This document shows positions 1 through 12,687 of a stretch of DNA of 64,000 nt, piece after piece; position 1 is the stretch's first letter; each line of letters begins with the position of its first letter. A program made the position numbers and the translations under genes. Source of the DNA: Tenodera sinensis. Taxonomy: Eukaryota > Arthropoda > Insecta > Mantodea > Mantidae. The stretch is from assembly GCA_030765045.1 (NCBI GenBank), contig CM060972.1, forward strand, positions 2,092,501 through 2,156,500, given 5' to 3'. The notes under the pieces were generated by a model that had not been told where the DNA came from, made no database searches, and worked only from the letters and a program-made list of their open reading frames with translations.

Positions 1-1545
1 GGACATGCATATAACGTAAATCAATGCAACCGTCCTTGTGAGTGTGTTTGAGTGAATGTGTGTGAGTGAGTGGGTGAATGAGAGTGAATGTGTGTGAGTG
101 AGTGGGTGAATGTGTGTGAGTGGGTGGATGAATGTGTGTGAGTGGGTAAATGTGTGTGAGTGGGTGAATGTGTGTGAGTGGGTGAATGTGTGTGAGTGGG
201 TGGATGAATGTGTGTGAGTGGGTAAATGTGAGTGGGTGGATGAATGTGTGTGAGTGGGTAAATGTGAGTGGGTGGATGAATGTGTGTGAGTGGGTGAATG
301 TGTGTGAGTGGGTGGATGAATGTGTGTGAGTGGTTAAATGTGTGTGAGTGGATGAATGTGTGTGAGTGGGTAAATGTGAGTGGGTGGATGAATGTGTGTG
401 AGTGGGTAAATGTGAGTGGGTGGATGAATGTGTGTGAGTGGGTGAATGTGTGTGAGTGGGTGGATGAATGTGTGTGAGTGGTTAAATGTGTGTGAGTGAG
501 TGGGTGAATGTGTGTGAGTGGGTGGATGAATGTGTGTGAGTGGGTGAATATGTGTGAGTGGGTGGGTGAATGTGAGTGGTGAATGTGTGAGTGGTGAATG
601 TGTGTGAGTGGTGAATGTGTGAGTGAGTGGGTGAATGTGTGTGATTGGGTGAATGTGTATGAGTAGGTAAATGTGTGAGTGAGTGGGTGAATGTGTGAGT
701 GAGTGGGTGAATGTGTGTGAGTGGGTGGATGTGTGTGAGTGTGTGTGAGTGGGTGGATGAATGTGTGTGAGTGGGTAAATGTGAGTGGGTGGATGAATGT
801 GTGTGAGTGGGTGAATGTGTGTGAGTGGTTAAATGTGTGTGAGTGGTGAATGTGTGAGTGAGTGGGTGAATGTGTGTGAGTGTGTGGGTGGGTGAATGTG
901 CGTGAGTGGGTGGGTGAATGTGTGTGAGTGGGTGGGTGAATATGTGTGAGTGGGAGGGTGAATGTGAGTGGTGAATGTGTGTGAGTGGTGAATGTGTGAG
1001 TGAGTGGGTGAATGTGTGAGTGAGTGGGTGAATGTGTATGAGTAGGTAAATGTGTGAGTGAGTGGGTGAATGTGTGAGTGAGTGGGTGAATGTGTGAGTG
1101 AGTGGGTAAATGTGTGAGTGAGTGGGTGAATGTGTGAGTGAGTGGGTGAATGTGTGAGTGAGTGTGTGAATGTGTATGAGTGGGTGAATGTGTGTGAGTG
1201 GGTGGGTGAATGTGTGAGTGAGTGGGTGAATGTGTGAGTTAGTGGGTGGGTGAATGTGTGAGTGAGTGGGTGGGTGAATGTGTGTGAGTGGGTGAATGTT
1301 TGTAAGTGGGTGGGTGAATGTGTGAGTGAGTGGGTGGGTGAATGTGTATGAGTGGGTGAATGTTTGTAAGTGGGTGGGTGAATGTGTGAGTGAGTGGGTG
1401 AATGTGTGAGTTAGTGGGTGGGTGAATGTGTGAGTGAGTGGGTGAATGTGTGTGAGTGGGTGGGTGAATGTGTGAGTGGGTGAATGTTTGTAAGTGGGTG
1501 GGTGAATGTGTGAGTGAATGTGGGTGAATGTGTGAGTGTGGTGTG
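1..1545. repeat. Degenerate TG-rich minisatellite (GTGTGAGTGGGTGAAT-like)
   Basis: The first 1.5 kb is a tandem array of short G/T-rich words on the plus strand, built from variants of GTGTGAGTGGGTGAAT and GAGTGGGTGGATGAAT, with blocks of different word order repeated locally. The left end lies outside the window. The long open frames here encode only His-Thr and similar dipeptide runs and are not genes. The array passes into purer (TG)n at about 1540. Confidence 0.95.
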
Positions 1546-2127
1546 TGAGTGTGTGTGTGGTGTGTGAGTGTGTGTGTGGTGTGTGAGTGTGTGTGTGGTG
1601 TGTGTGTGTGGTGTGTGTGGTGTGTGTGTGGTGTGTAAGGTGTGTGTATGGTGTGTGTATGGTGTGTGTATGGTGTGTGTATGTGTGTGTAGTGTGTAGT
1701 GTGTATGTGTGTGTGTGGTGTGTATGTGGGTGAGTGTGTGTATGTGTGTGTGTATGTGTGTGAGTGTGTGTGAGTGTGTGTGTGGTGTGTATGTGTGTGA
1801 GTGTGTGTGAGTGTGTGTGAGTGTGTGTGTGGTGTGTATGTGTGTGTGTGGTGTGTGTGTTTGTGTGTGAGTGTGTGTGTGGTGTGTATGTGTGTGTAGT
1901 GTGTAGTGTGTATGTGTGTGTGGTGTGTATGTGGGTGTGTATGTGTGTGTATGTGTGTGAGTGTGTGTATGTGTGTGTATGTGTGTGAGTGTGTGTATGT
2001 GTCTGTGTGTGTAGTGTGTATGTGTGTGTATGTGTGTGTATGTGTGTGAGTGTGTGTATGTGTGTATGTGTGTGTGTATGTGTGTGTGTGTGAGTATGTG
2101 TGTATGTGTGTGTGTGTGTGTGTGGTT
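1540..2127. repeat. (TG)n / GTGTGTATG microsatellite block
   Basis: Continuous GT-rich simple repeat with interspersed TGTGGTGTG, TGTGTATG and TGTGTGAG words. At its right edge it runs directly into GTTACAGCATAACTCAAAAA, which in other REP-A copies of this window also follows a short GTGTGTCTGTG stretch. This suggests that the array expanded from the internal simple repeat of a REP-A copy. Confidence 0.9.
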
Positions 2128-2740
2128 ACAGCATAACTCAAAAACGAAAAGATGGGTAAACACCAAAGTAGGCATGTGCGGATCTAGAAATATTCGATAG
2201 GGGTCCACTTCTTAATAATTAAATTCATGCTAAAACATGACTAGCTAAATATTTAACTGAAAGAAACAATGTTTATAGATAGTACATACCTATACCAATT
2301 TTCACTGAAATCGGTTTGTCCATTTTGCGTGGTGATGAGGTAATACACATATTAGTACAGTGTTGTAAAACTGGCAAATGTTAAATGATAAACGAAAACG
2401 TACTTCACACAAAATGTAGATTTCTTTAGAATACAGAATTTATTCAGAATAACGTTTTTGTTGCATTAGATATCCGTTATTAATGGTTCCAATTGTTGAA
2501 CACGTTTCTCGCGATTGTACGACATTTTAAGGCCAGTTAAAGTTCTTAAACATTTGACTGTCGCTATTCCCTGTGTACGTATCTATTACCAAATGTGTAA
2601 TTAATGTAGTAAGTTTCTGTAAATATTTATCTCTTTTAAAATAAATAGATAGGAAAACAACATTCATAAGAATAGTAGCAATAGCATTCCTATGAACAAA
2701 CGATGGAGAGTAGAGAAAGTCATGGGAATGTAACTTTTTC
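2123..2740 (+). mobile_element. REP-A copy, 3' portion, next to the TG array
   Basis: REP-A is my name for an unclassified, non-coding dispersed repeat seen many times here. This copy shows the internal words CAGCATAACTCAAAAACGA (about 2129) and, after a stretch of about 200 bp unrelated to the other copies, the 3' half: ATTTGACTGTCGC, a run of (C/T)ACCAAATGTG, TTTATCTC, and the end GAGTAGAGAAAGTCATG near 2710-2735. The element's 5' half seems to be replaced by the tandem array at 1-2127. Confidence 0.7.
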
Positions 2741-5700
2741 TTCTGTTGTGGGTGTGAGTCATAATGCAACCGGATCTTCGCTACAGAAATGGATGAGAGG
2801 GAGATAACAGACAGAGACAGAGATAGAGATAGAAAGTAGAATAGATGGAGAGTAGTGTCGGATTGGGAAGCAAGATATTGTTCGCTTGTTGATGACGTAC
2901 TTACACGTCAGACACTAACTGTGCCATATTCAGTTTATTGCATTTACTATTACTGGAAATGGAATGATTCGGATGCTCAGTTGCCGTCAAAAATGTTTGA
3001 GCCCGAACAAATAACAAGGTAATTGATATGTGGTAAAATACCCGGTTCTCTCTTTCTCTCTGCTGCGTAGAATGAAGATAATTCGCCTAAATGATACAAA
3101 TTATAACCCTGAAAATGCTGATTATAAAATTAGAACTCCTATTAAATGTGAATTTGCATGTGTATTTCTGACATACATATATTAACACACAAATATAACT
3201 GATCACGTGGGCGTGGATCCCAATGCATATTTGCTACAGCTTTAATATTAAACAGAAAACTGTATTACAGAATTGTTATACGTACAATCTTAAACAGGTC
3301 TTCGCAAGACGAAACTCGGTTGGTGCTTTATTCATATGTTTCTATTGCATTAATCAGAGACTTGTAACTAAAAATGTCTTGCGAAGTTAGTGGTTATGCA
3401 CATTTCACATTAGAAACACAAAAGCTTGGTTCTTAAAACAGTAATCTTAGTTTATCAGTATCATTACCTACTGTATCCAAAGAATGCGTAATAAGTTTGG
3501 CGTAAACGAATAAAACCCAATAACTGGTTCATAGAGCAAACTGTAAATTACCATTTATGTTTCATGTTTATTATGTTTCACAATAAGAATTTATATTGAA
3601 AAATGTTTTGGAATAATGTAGAATTATTAGTACTTTTTTTAGATATGACAAACTAGGATTTGAGGATCAATGATTTTTCAGTCCCTGTTCGAGGCTATGT
3701 CCTACTCGAAGGTCATATGCACGTTAGTTGTACTAAAACCCGGTGAGCGGCGAACGAAATGTAACTAGCAGGGTTTCTATATAGCATGTTATTTTTAGCT
3801 GAAGTTATCCAAACCACACAGCAGAGCTGAAACTAATGTTTTAGAATTTTATTTTCATTACGATTTAAGTGTCCTGTTTATTGATATGTAGCTGTAATTG
3901 TAAGTAAGAGGATTTCGTTTTTCGTTGAGACATGTTCAGGTTTTAACGACAACCTTGTGGAATGACGAATGCAAGCTGTGCGTAGTGGAAGCTGAAGGGA
4001 GGGGGAAGAGATATCGTTGCCAGCTTTGTACCGTCTAGCGTCAACTCCGCCATTCGTGTGCATGGAAAGACGTGAAACAGTTGAAATACCGAGTCAAAGG
4101 GTTTTGCTTTTACTTTTTCCACGGCCAACAAAGGAAGCTGCCTCGAAGGAACTGAATGATGATATTGCTATTTCTTATGCGTAATCATATTACATCTTCC
4201 ATTCTTTCATAAAGCAAATCATCCAGTGGAATTATGCTTAAATAAGTGATTTTTTTTTTCATTATATATAAACTCTTAATTCCCAGTATGTGTGGCTATG
4301 TTAGTTTTTAAAGTCAACTGCACCAAATGGCCCTAGAAATCGAAGGTGTGACCCCCTCATCGGCTATCCATGTTACAGATGGAGATGAAAAAAGGTTTGC
4401 ATTTCTACCAAGTTCCAAAACCTGAAAATGTTTGGGACGCATTATATTTTAATTTTTAGCTGGGGTAAATGTAAAGCATTCCTTAACACTCGAATGTATC
4501 ATTCGACTATTAATTTCCCAGAGTTTGTACATTTTTTTCTCGAAAAGATAGGGGTTTAGGATGCTGTGGTAGGATGAGAAAGAGATAATTACTTAAGGTA
4601 ACTACATGGCATACAATTAATAGAAGAATCGATAGTTCGGTGATAGCCATCTTGCTTGCAACGAAGTCTGTAAGAAATACGCTTCTGTTTAGGAAGCTAT
4701 GACGATGACGTGGCAGCTTGGCAACGTCACGTAATGGCGGACGGAATACAGAAGACGTTGATTCGGGCTTCGCCTTTTTAAGATTAAATTTTGAAATGTT
4801 AATGCATGTTGGTTAATGCCTCTTCGTAGTTAATATTCTGTATTTCACTACCAAAAAACCAGCTATTGTTAATGTTTCTTAGGCACGGTTATTTAGCTTT
4901 AGTTAGTACTATAACATTTTCAATGAAAGCTTATGGTAATATGCTACGTTGCTTTTAAAACAACTGGTGCAGGGTTGGTTCTAATGAAGTAATTGTGTAA
5001 ATATTCCACTTGTTCCATAATGTCTTGCCTGCTTGTGCCTATATTTACCTTCTTATTTCCCATGACGCATGCAGAAGCATAAGCTTTTATGTTCCTACCC
5101 CTGTTTTACTCGACCTGTTAGGAAATGATTTGGTTTTCCATACGTATTTAGGGTGCACGAGATACAACAGGATGTAAAGAACCAGTATTACTGATTCGTA
5201 AGGGGTGTTAACGGGAGCAGCATTGCTTCCTCAAGGGTTTTGCCCTTCATGTATTGTTGTCTTTTTCTCTCTTGAATTTAAAATAATCATTTTATTTGTA
5301 TCCTTTTAAGCAGCTATAGTTTGGAAGTTTCATTTCATGGACATGTAAGGTACCATACATTATGATTTACCTACTTATCATTTCATTGACCTAAATTCAG
5401 AGAAGTGTGTGTATGTATGGGCTGAACATTTGGCAAACGCGCACGGCTACGTGTGTGTATGTACGTGTATAGCTTTTACGTAATCCGCGTAGTATTTCCG
5501 GGTTTCTCAAGTTCTGATAAACGTTACCAAGGTGATAATAGGGGATTTCCAAAGCGGAGCCGTAACTCACCTGATAAGAAAGTGGCTTTGGAGACCGTGA
5601 ACTTTCCAAAACCCAAACTGCTCAATTGAGCTTCATGAACCTTTACAACAGCTCATGAAAATAAAAAAAATGTGGTTGTAAACTTTCCCATGTAGAAATT

Positions 5701-6000
5701 AAATCGTTCCCACTTCATAAAATACAAATTTCAACTATTTTATTTTTAAAACGCATATTACGATACAAAGTTTATAATTTTCAAAATGTTTAATAATTAC
5801 ATTCCTTATTGAATCAGAAAATAAGTTAGGAAATGAGGTTTAAAATTATAGCTTTTTAAAAATCTTTTCCTTTATTTGTGAGTTTTGCTTTTGCAAAAAG
5901 TAAATACATATTAATGCTGTAATACCTTCAACTTATTATAATTGCATACGTTTTGGAAAACTGTTATACCGACATCAACTGGTGTAAACTTCTGTTTATG
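2741..6000. other. AT-rich intergenic stretch without a recognised gene
   Basis: About 3.2 kb of mostly unique-looking AT-rich DNA. There is no open frame with protein-family character, no tRNA and no clear transposon ends. Short open frames such as those near 3880-4130 and 5400-5600 have no recognisable composition or motif and overlap each other in different frames, so I treat them as chance. Confidence 0.6.
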
Positions 6001-6002
6001 TA

Positions 6003-6750
6003 TTTTTACTTTCTCTACTACATAATTACAGTAAGTAAGGAAAATATTGTATTCCACCCTAAAATTCGATATCAAGATTTCATCGGAAATGCATGTTTTA
6101 AGAATTCAGGAGTTAGAATAGGTGTGTGCGTTTGTATACAGGATAACAAAAACAAAAAGTTGGTTAAATACCAAAGTTGGTATTTTAGTTCAGCATCTTC
6201 CAAGAATGAGACATGATTTTCAAGAAAATTCAGCCCCCCCCCCCCCCCCCCGAAACTACCCTTTACATGGAAACATGTTCGAAAATTCTGATTTTCTCAA
6301 AAACGGCCGAAACGTTTTTGTTTAAAATACATGTTTAAGATATTTCCATGAAAAATGAAATGTATATGTTGATTTTTCTGGGAATAGTTTCTGAAGTTCT
6401 CTTCATTCTTAATGACTTGTGTAACTGTAAGAGATGCACAAAATATGTAGATCTGACCAAAGTACACAATTTGTAACCTTTTTTTTGGAGTTCACCATTT
6501 CTGAGATATTCCTCGTCTGTTTGCATTTTCCAGCACTCATACATTTTTCAAATGGTAAGTCGTTATTAGTTTGTTTTTCCTGGTCATACTAAGACAACTG
6601 ACTACCACTTACGTGTGCCGAGTTCTTGTTCCCATTGTACCTACAAGAAAATGTGTAATAGAGCTATTTCTATTAATGTTTATCTCAACATGAAGTAGAT
6701 AGAGCTAAGAATAGAATGAGTGGAGCAAATCATGAGATTTTTTCATAAAG
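6003..6750 (+). mobile_element. REP-A copy, near full length
   Basis: Starts TTTTTACTTTCTCTACTAC and then contains, in the usual order, TTGTATTCCACCC, AAAATTCGATATC, CGGAAATGCATG, ACCAAAGTTGGTA, CTACCCTTTACATGGAAA, TTTCTCAAAAACGG, GATATTTCCATGA, TGTACCTACAAGAAA and TTTATCTCAACATGAAG. An 18-C run at 6234-6251 interrupts it where other copies have only a few Cs. There is no coding capacity. Confidence 0.8.
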
Positions 6751-7228
6751 TTACCGAAATTATTTTTAGAAATTTGGGGATAAAAGTATGAAAAAAGGGT
6801 TGAAATGCGCATCTGCGTCCTCTGCTCCCCCCATAGAAGTTTGAAGGCCTAAATGAATTGTCCAAGATTGCATGAAGTTGTGGCTTGAGAATCACGTGGT
6901 GAGGGTGTGTAAAGAGAACAAACAAATGAACAGCAACATCAATATCTTGTAGTTGTGCAATTAGTAAATAGTTGACTCTTCTTCGCTTTCTAACCAAGCT
7001 GCTTCTTTCCTCATGCGCGCGCGCGCGTCTTATCTGTTTGACCTTTCCAAGTTCCTCCCCCGATGTGAATTTGTCCACATTGTTGGGCAGGACTGCTGGT
7101 AGTTGTTATTTACATCAATACTGGCAGATAGTTGTGGACTTGCTTTTCATCACTACGCAAGTGATTTCCAACAAACATTATTATAAATAATTATCAAAAT
7201 AGTTACGACAAACAAGTTCATTTGAACA
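6751..7228. other. No feature recognised
   Basis: Unique-looking sequence between two REP-A copies. It includes a short (GC)n run near 7016-7026. No gene or repeat family could be assigned. Confidence 0.5.
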
Positions 7229-10200
7229 TTTAAAAAAATTAGACTTTCTATTTTTTCTGAATGTGGAGGAGGTTCAGTATTCCACCCAAATATTACATGT
7301 CGACATTTCAGCGGAAATACATGTTTTGAGGCCCTCTGAACAAAAACGATATCTGAATACAGCTTAACTCAAAAACGAAAAGTCTCTTAGATATGAAACT
7401 TGATATTTCTATAAATGTCTTCTGAAAAGCGGCCCAAATATTTTCCAAAAAAATTCCGGCCACCCCAAACTACCCTTTACATAGAAAAGGTTTCGTTAGT
7501 TTTAATTTTGTCAAAAATGCCGCTTAAGCATTTTGATATTGTTAAAAATGCCTCTTAACCATTTTGATTTTGTCAAAAATGCCGCTTAACCATTTTGATT
7601 TTGTCAAAAATACCTAACCATTTTAATTTTGTCAAAAATGCCGCTTAACCATTTTGATTTTGTCAAAAATACCTAACCATTTTGATTTTGTTAAAAATAC
7701 CGCTTAACCATTTTGATTTTGTTAAAAATGTCTCTTAACCAATTTGATTTTGTCAAAAATGCCGCTTAACCATTTTGATTTTGTTAAAAATACCGCTTAA
7801 CCAATTTAATGCCTCTTAACCATTTTGAAATTGTTAAAAATGCCGCTTAAACATTTTGATTTTGTCAAAAAAGCCGCTTAACCATTTTGATTTTGTCAAA
7901 AATGCCTCTTAACCATCTTGCTTTTGTTAAAAATGCCTCTTAACTATTTTGATTTTGTTAAAAATGCCTCTTAACCATTTTGATTTTGTTAAAAATGCCT
8001 CTTAACCATTTTGATTTTGTCAAAAATGCCTCTTAACCATTTTGATTTTGTGAAAAATGCCTCTTAACCATTTTGATTTTGTCAAAAATGCCGCTTAACC
8101 ATTTTGATTTTGTCAAAAATGCCCCTTAACCATTTTGATTTTGTTAAAAATGCCTCTTAACCATTTTGATTTTGTGAAAAATGCCGCTTAAACATTTTGA
8201 TTTTGTCAAAAAAGCCGCTTAACCATTTTGATTTTGTCAAAAATGCCGCTTAACCATGTTGCTTTTGTTAAAAATGCCTCTTAACCATTTTGATTTTGTC
8301 AAAAATGCCTCTTAACCATTTTGACTTTGTGAAAAATGCCTCTTAACCATTTTGATTTTGTCAAAAATGCCTCAACCATTTTGATTCTGTCAAAAATGGC
8401 TGTTAACCATTTTGATTTTGTCAAAAATGCCTCTTAACCATTTTGATTTTGTCAAAAATGCCTCTTAACCAATTTGATTTTGTCAAAAATGCCGCTTAAC
8501 CATTTTGATTTTGTCAAAAATGTCTCTTAACCATTTTGATTTTGTCAAAAATGGCTGTTAACCATTTTGATTTTGTGAAAAATGCCGCTTAACCATTTTG
8601 AGTCTGTCAAAAATGCCTCTTAACCATTTTGATTTTGTCAAAAATGCCGCTTAACCATTTTGATTTTGTCAAAAATGCCGCTTAACCATTTTGATTTTGT
8701 CAAAAATGCCGCTTAACCACTTTGATTTTGTAAAAAATGCCTCTTAACCAATTTGATTTTGTCAAAAATGCCTCTCAACCATTTTGATTTTGTCAAAAAT
8801 GCCTCTTAACCATTTTGATTTTGCCAAAAATGCCTCTTAAGCAATTTGATTTTGTGAAAAATTGCCTCTTAACTAATTTAATTTTGTTAAAAATGCCTCT
8901 TAACCATTTTGATTTTGTCAAAAATGGCTGTTAACCATTTTGATTTTGTCAAAAATGCCGCTTAACCATCCTGATTTTGTCAAAAATGCCTCTTAACCAT
9001 TTTGATTTTGTCAAAAATGCCGCTTAACCATTTTGATTTTGTCAAAAATGCCTCTTAACCATTTTGATTTTCTGAAAAATGCCGCTTAACCATTTTTTTG
9101 TCAAAAATGCCGCTTAACTATTTTGCTTTTGTCAAAAATGCCGCTTAACCATTTTGAGTCTGTCAAAAATGCCTCTGAACCATTTTAATTTTGTGAAAAA
9201 TGCCGCTTAACCATTTTGATTTTGTAAAAAATGCCGCTTAACCAATTTGATTTTGTCAAAAATGCCGCTTAACCATTTTGATTTTGTCAAAAATGCCTCC
9301 TAACCATTTTGATTTTGTCAAAAATGCTTCTTAACCATTTTGATTCTGTCAAAAATGGCTGTTAACCATTTTGATTTTGTCAAAAAATGCCTCTTTTAAC
9401 CATTTTGATTTTGTCAAAAATGCCTCTTAACCAATTTGATTTTGTCAAAAATGCCGCTTAACCATTATGATTTTGTCAAAAATGCCTCTTAACCATTTTG
9501 ATTTTGTCAAAAATGGCTGTTAACCATTTTGATTTTGTGAAAAATGCCGCTTAACCATTTTGAGTCTGTCAAAAATGCCTCTTAACCATTTTGATTTTGT
9601 CAAAAATGCCGCTTAACCATTTTGATTTTGTCAAAAATGCCTCTTAACCATTTTGATTTTCTGAAAAATGCCGCTTAACCATTTTTTTGTCAAAAATGCC
9701 GCTTAACTATTTTGCTTTTGTCAAAAATGCCGCTTAACCATTTTGAGTCTGTCAAAAATGCCTCTGAACCATTTTGATTTTGTGAAAAATGCCGCTTAAC
9801 CATTTTGATTTTGTCAAAAATGCCTCTTAACTAATTTAATTTTGTTAAAAATGACTCTTAACCATTTTGATTTTGTCAAAAATGCCGCTTAACCATTTTG
9901 ATTTTGTCAAAAATGCCTCTTAACTAATTTAATTTTGTTAAAAATGCCTCTTAACCATTTTGATTTTGTGAAAAATGCCGCTTAACCATTTTGATTTTGT
10001 CAAAAATGCCTCTTAACTAATTTAATTTTGTTAAAAATGACTCTTAACTATTTTGATTTTGTCAAAAATACCTCTTAACCATTTTGATTTTGTCAAAAAT
10101 GCCTCTTAACCATTTTGATTTTGTCAAAAATGCCTCTTAACCATTTTGATTTTGTCAAAAATGCCTCTTAACCATTTTGATTTTGTCAAAAATGCCTCTT

Positions 10201-11180
10201 AACCATTTTGATTTTGTCAAAAATGCCTCTTAACCATTTTGATTTTGTCAAAAATGCCTCTTAACCATTTTGATTTTGTCAAAAATGCCTCTTAACCATT
10301 TTGATTTTGTCAAAAATGCCTCTTAACCAATTTGATTTTGTCAAAAATGCCTCTTAACCAATTTGATTTTGTCAAAAATGCCTCTTAACCATTTTGATTT
10401 TGTCAAAAATGACTCTTAACTATTTTGATTTTGTCAAAAATACCTCTTAACCATTTTGATTTTGTCAAAAATGCCTCTTAACCATTTTGATTTTGTCAAA
10501 AATGCCTCTTAACCATTTTGATTTTGTCAAAAATGCCTCTTAACCATTTTGATTTTGTCAAAAATGCCTCTTAACCATTTTGATTTTGTCAAAAATGCCT
10601 CTTAACCATTTTGATTTTGTCAAAAATGCCTCTTAACCATTTTGATTTTGTCAAAAATGCCTCTTAACCATTTTGATTTTGTCAAAAATGCCTCTTAACC
10701 ATTTTGATTTTGTCAAAAATGCCTCTTAACCAATTTGATTTTGTCAAAAATGCCTCTTAACCAATTTGATTTTGTCAAAAATGCCTCTTAACCATTTTGA
10801 TTTTGTCAAAAATGCCTCTTAACCATTTTGATTTTGTCAAAAATGACTCTTAACTATTTTGATTTTGTCAAAAATACCTCTTAACCATTTTGATTTTGTC
10901 AAAAATGCCTCTTAACCATTTTGATTTTGTCAAAAATGCCTCTTAACCATTTTGATTTTGTCAAAAATGCCTCTTAACCATTTTGATTTTGTCAAAAATG
11001 CCTCTTAACCATTTTGATTTTGTCAAAAATGCCTCTTAACCAATTTGATTTTGTCAAAAATGCCTCTTAACCAATTTGATTCTGCCAAATTGGGTGTTAA
11101 GCATTTTCATTAAAATAGCTAGGATATGTTGATGCCAATGTATCTGGGGATAACCTCTGAAGCATTTGGTTCAACTGGGG
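7229..11180 (+). mobile_element. REP-A copy split by an internal 3.6-kb minisatellite
   Basis: The left part (7229-7500) carries REP-A words in order: CAGTATTCCACCC, GCGGAAATACATGTTTTGAGG, CAGCTTAACTCAAAAACGA and CTACCCTTTACATAGAAA. The right part (about 11103-11180) resumes with REP-A-like GCATTTTCATTAAAATAG, GATATGTTGATG and GATAACCTCTGAAG, which corresponds to the sequence that normally follows. The 31-bp array lies exactly where intact copies carry ATTTTGATTTTCTCGAAAA followed by TGGCTCTAACGGTTTTGATT. Confidence 0.75.
7501..11102. repeat. 31-bp minisatellite, about 116 units
   Basis: The unit reads AAAAATGCCTCTTAACC followed by ATTTTGATTTTGTC. Main variants have GCCGCTTAACC, ATGGCTGTTAACC, GAGTCTGTC, GTGAAAAATG, or CAATTTGATTTT. 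Spacing was counted directly at 31 bp (for example units at 10141 and 10172). The unit length is not a multiple of three and the array has no long open frame. Homogeneity rises toward the right end. Multi-unit blocks are themselves duplicated: the ATGACTCTTAACTATTTTG variant recurs at 10037, 10409 and 10843 (12 and 14 units apart), and a variant block at 9071 recurs at 9660 (19 units). Confidence 0.95.
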
Positions 11181-11984
11181 AATTGTGGGAGTTAAGGTGA
11201 AAGCTGACAATTTGTCGAATAAAAATCGATTTATGTTTAATAAGAGTTGCGTTTAGCGGAAACATGTGATTTGTTACTCTCTGTGGTGTTTAACTTATTT
11301 TCACATGCACATTCACTACTCCAGACCGTTTGTAGGGCCACCCCCTCCCGGCCGGCCGGGAAGCGAACTCGGAACCTACGTTGAGAAGTCGCTGAGGCCA
11401 AGCTTATCACACACTTGAGAAGGTTTGTCCAATATGTTATTTGGAATATAGAACTGCGATGCTTGAATAATGTATCGCAGTGCAGTAATCAAATAGTCAG
11501 TGCGAACTTGCTAAAATGCACAGTGTGACGTCACTGGAACTGTTCCATGTATGTATGTATTCAGAGCAATGGCACTTCCTTCCTTCAACATTACTAACAT
11601 TTATACAGCTGCTTACAATTAGAGGGTACAAGTTGGATTGTTTGCGGAGAGAATTGTGCTCAAGTTGTGTTGTAAAGCACATATTGTTTTCCATTCATTT
11701 TGTTGCGTGTTTATAAAACGTCTGTTTTAATGATATTGCCTTGAATTAGTACTTTCCATGAGTTTACTTTGGGCACTGCAGGACCTGAGTTCGATTCCTA
11801 CTTGAAGGACGAGAACTTTTCTTTAGCCAGGTTTATTTCCCATCCTCCGTAGTCTGCAATAGTGAGTGAAGTTGTGTGCGTGCGCACGCGCAGAAAGCCA
11901 ACGTAAACAAACCCAAAGATAAACAGAGAACATCACTGCCGATGTGCATCTGTCCCAAAGGCAGAGCCGCTCAAATGACGTTAG
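11181..11984. other. Mostly unique sequence with decayed tRNA-like pieces
   Basis: No gene recognised. Two short stretches resemble Pol III B boxes from decayed SINEs: a minus-strand CCGAGTTCGCTTCCCGG around 11355-11372 and a plus-strand CTGAGTTCGATTCC near 11786. Neither is complete enough to assign to a family. Confidence 0.4.
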
Positions 11985-12205
11985 AAGAAAGAGCACTTCA
12001 GAGAATATTCACACAATTTCATTTTTCATGAAATATCTTAAATATATGGTGTTTTAATAAGAATCATTATAGCCATTTTTGAGAAAATAAAAATGTTTGA
12101 ACAATGTTTTACTTAAACAGTGTCTTGGGATGGAAAGATATTGACATCCTAGGAAGATGCAAAGTTTGCTATTTAACCGACTTGTGGTTTTTGGGCCATG
12201 CAGAT
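11985..12205 (-). mobile_element. REP-A fragment
   Basis: The plus strand reads as the reverse of the REP-A middle: CATTTTTCATGAAATATCTTA, then GCCATTTTTGAGAAAATAAA and ATTTAACCGACTTGTGG, which match the reverse complement of the element's GATATTTTCATGA, AAAATGGCT and AGTCGGTTAAAT words. Both ends are missing. Confidence 0.65.
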
Positions 12206-12479
12206 TTTTGAAAAGTGTTTTTTCAGGGTTGCGGTGGTCTCATGAAATGCTGCACCTACTATACGAGTGCAGTGCCGTGCCAATTTGAAGGAAGGTGGTT
12301 AATGTTGACGCAGGTTGCAGCCATTGTTAAGGAATGGCACGATATTAGTTGTAGGTACATATTATACCGGTTTGTCGGGACGGTGGTGCGACAGTCTCTA
12401 AGCTGACGTCACTCACCTTGTCTTCAACGCGCACTGCATCTAACATTTCACACAAAATAAGCCTTTTCAATAAAAACAT

Positions 12480-12687
12480 CGAGTCTGCCTCACGTTCAAG
12501 AGGTCGCGAGTTCGAATCTCGCTTAGGGTAAGTTATCCGGGTAAGGTTTTTTTCCGAGGTTTTCCCTACCCTGAGAAGACGAATGTCGGGTAACTTAAAG
12601 CTCCATGGACCTCGGGCTCATTTGAGCATCATTTCACCCATTTCATTTCATTCATTCGTCCGATATGACACAATGTTGGTGGACGTT

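Noticed and set aside
1239..2208. Long His-Thr open frames on the minus strand
   Set aside because: They are translations of CA-rich simple repeats in every frame, with no domain and no codon structure.
7501..11102. CRISPR-like appearance of regular 31-bp repeats
   Set aside because: The units are contiguous with no unique spacers, lie in a eukaryotic repeat, and there are no cas genes. It is a minisatellite.
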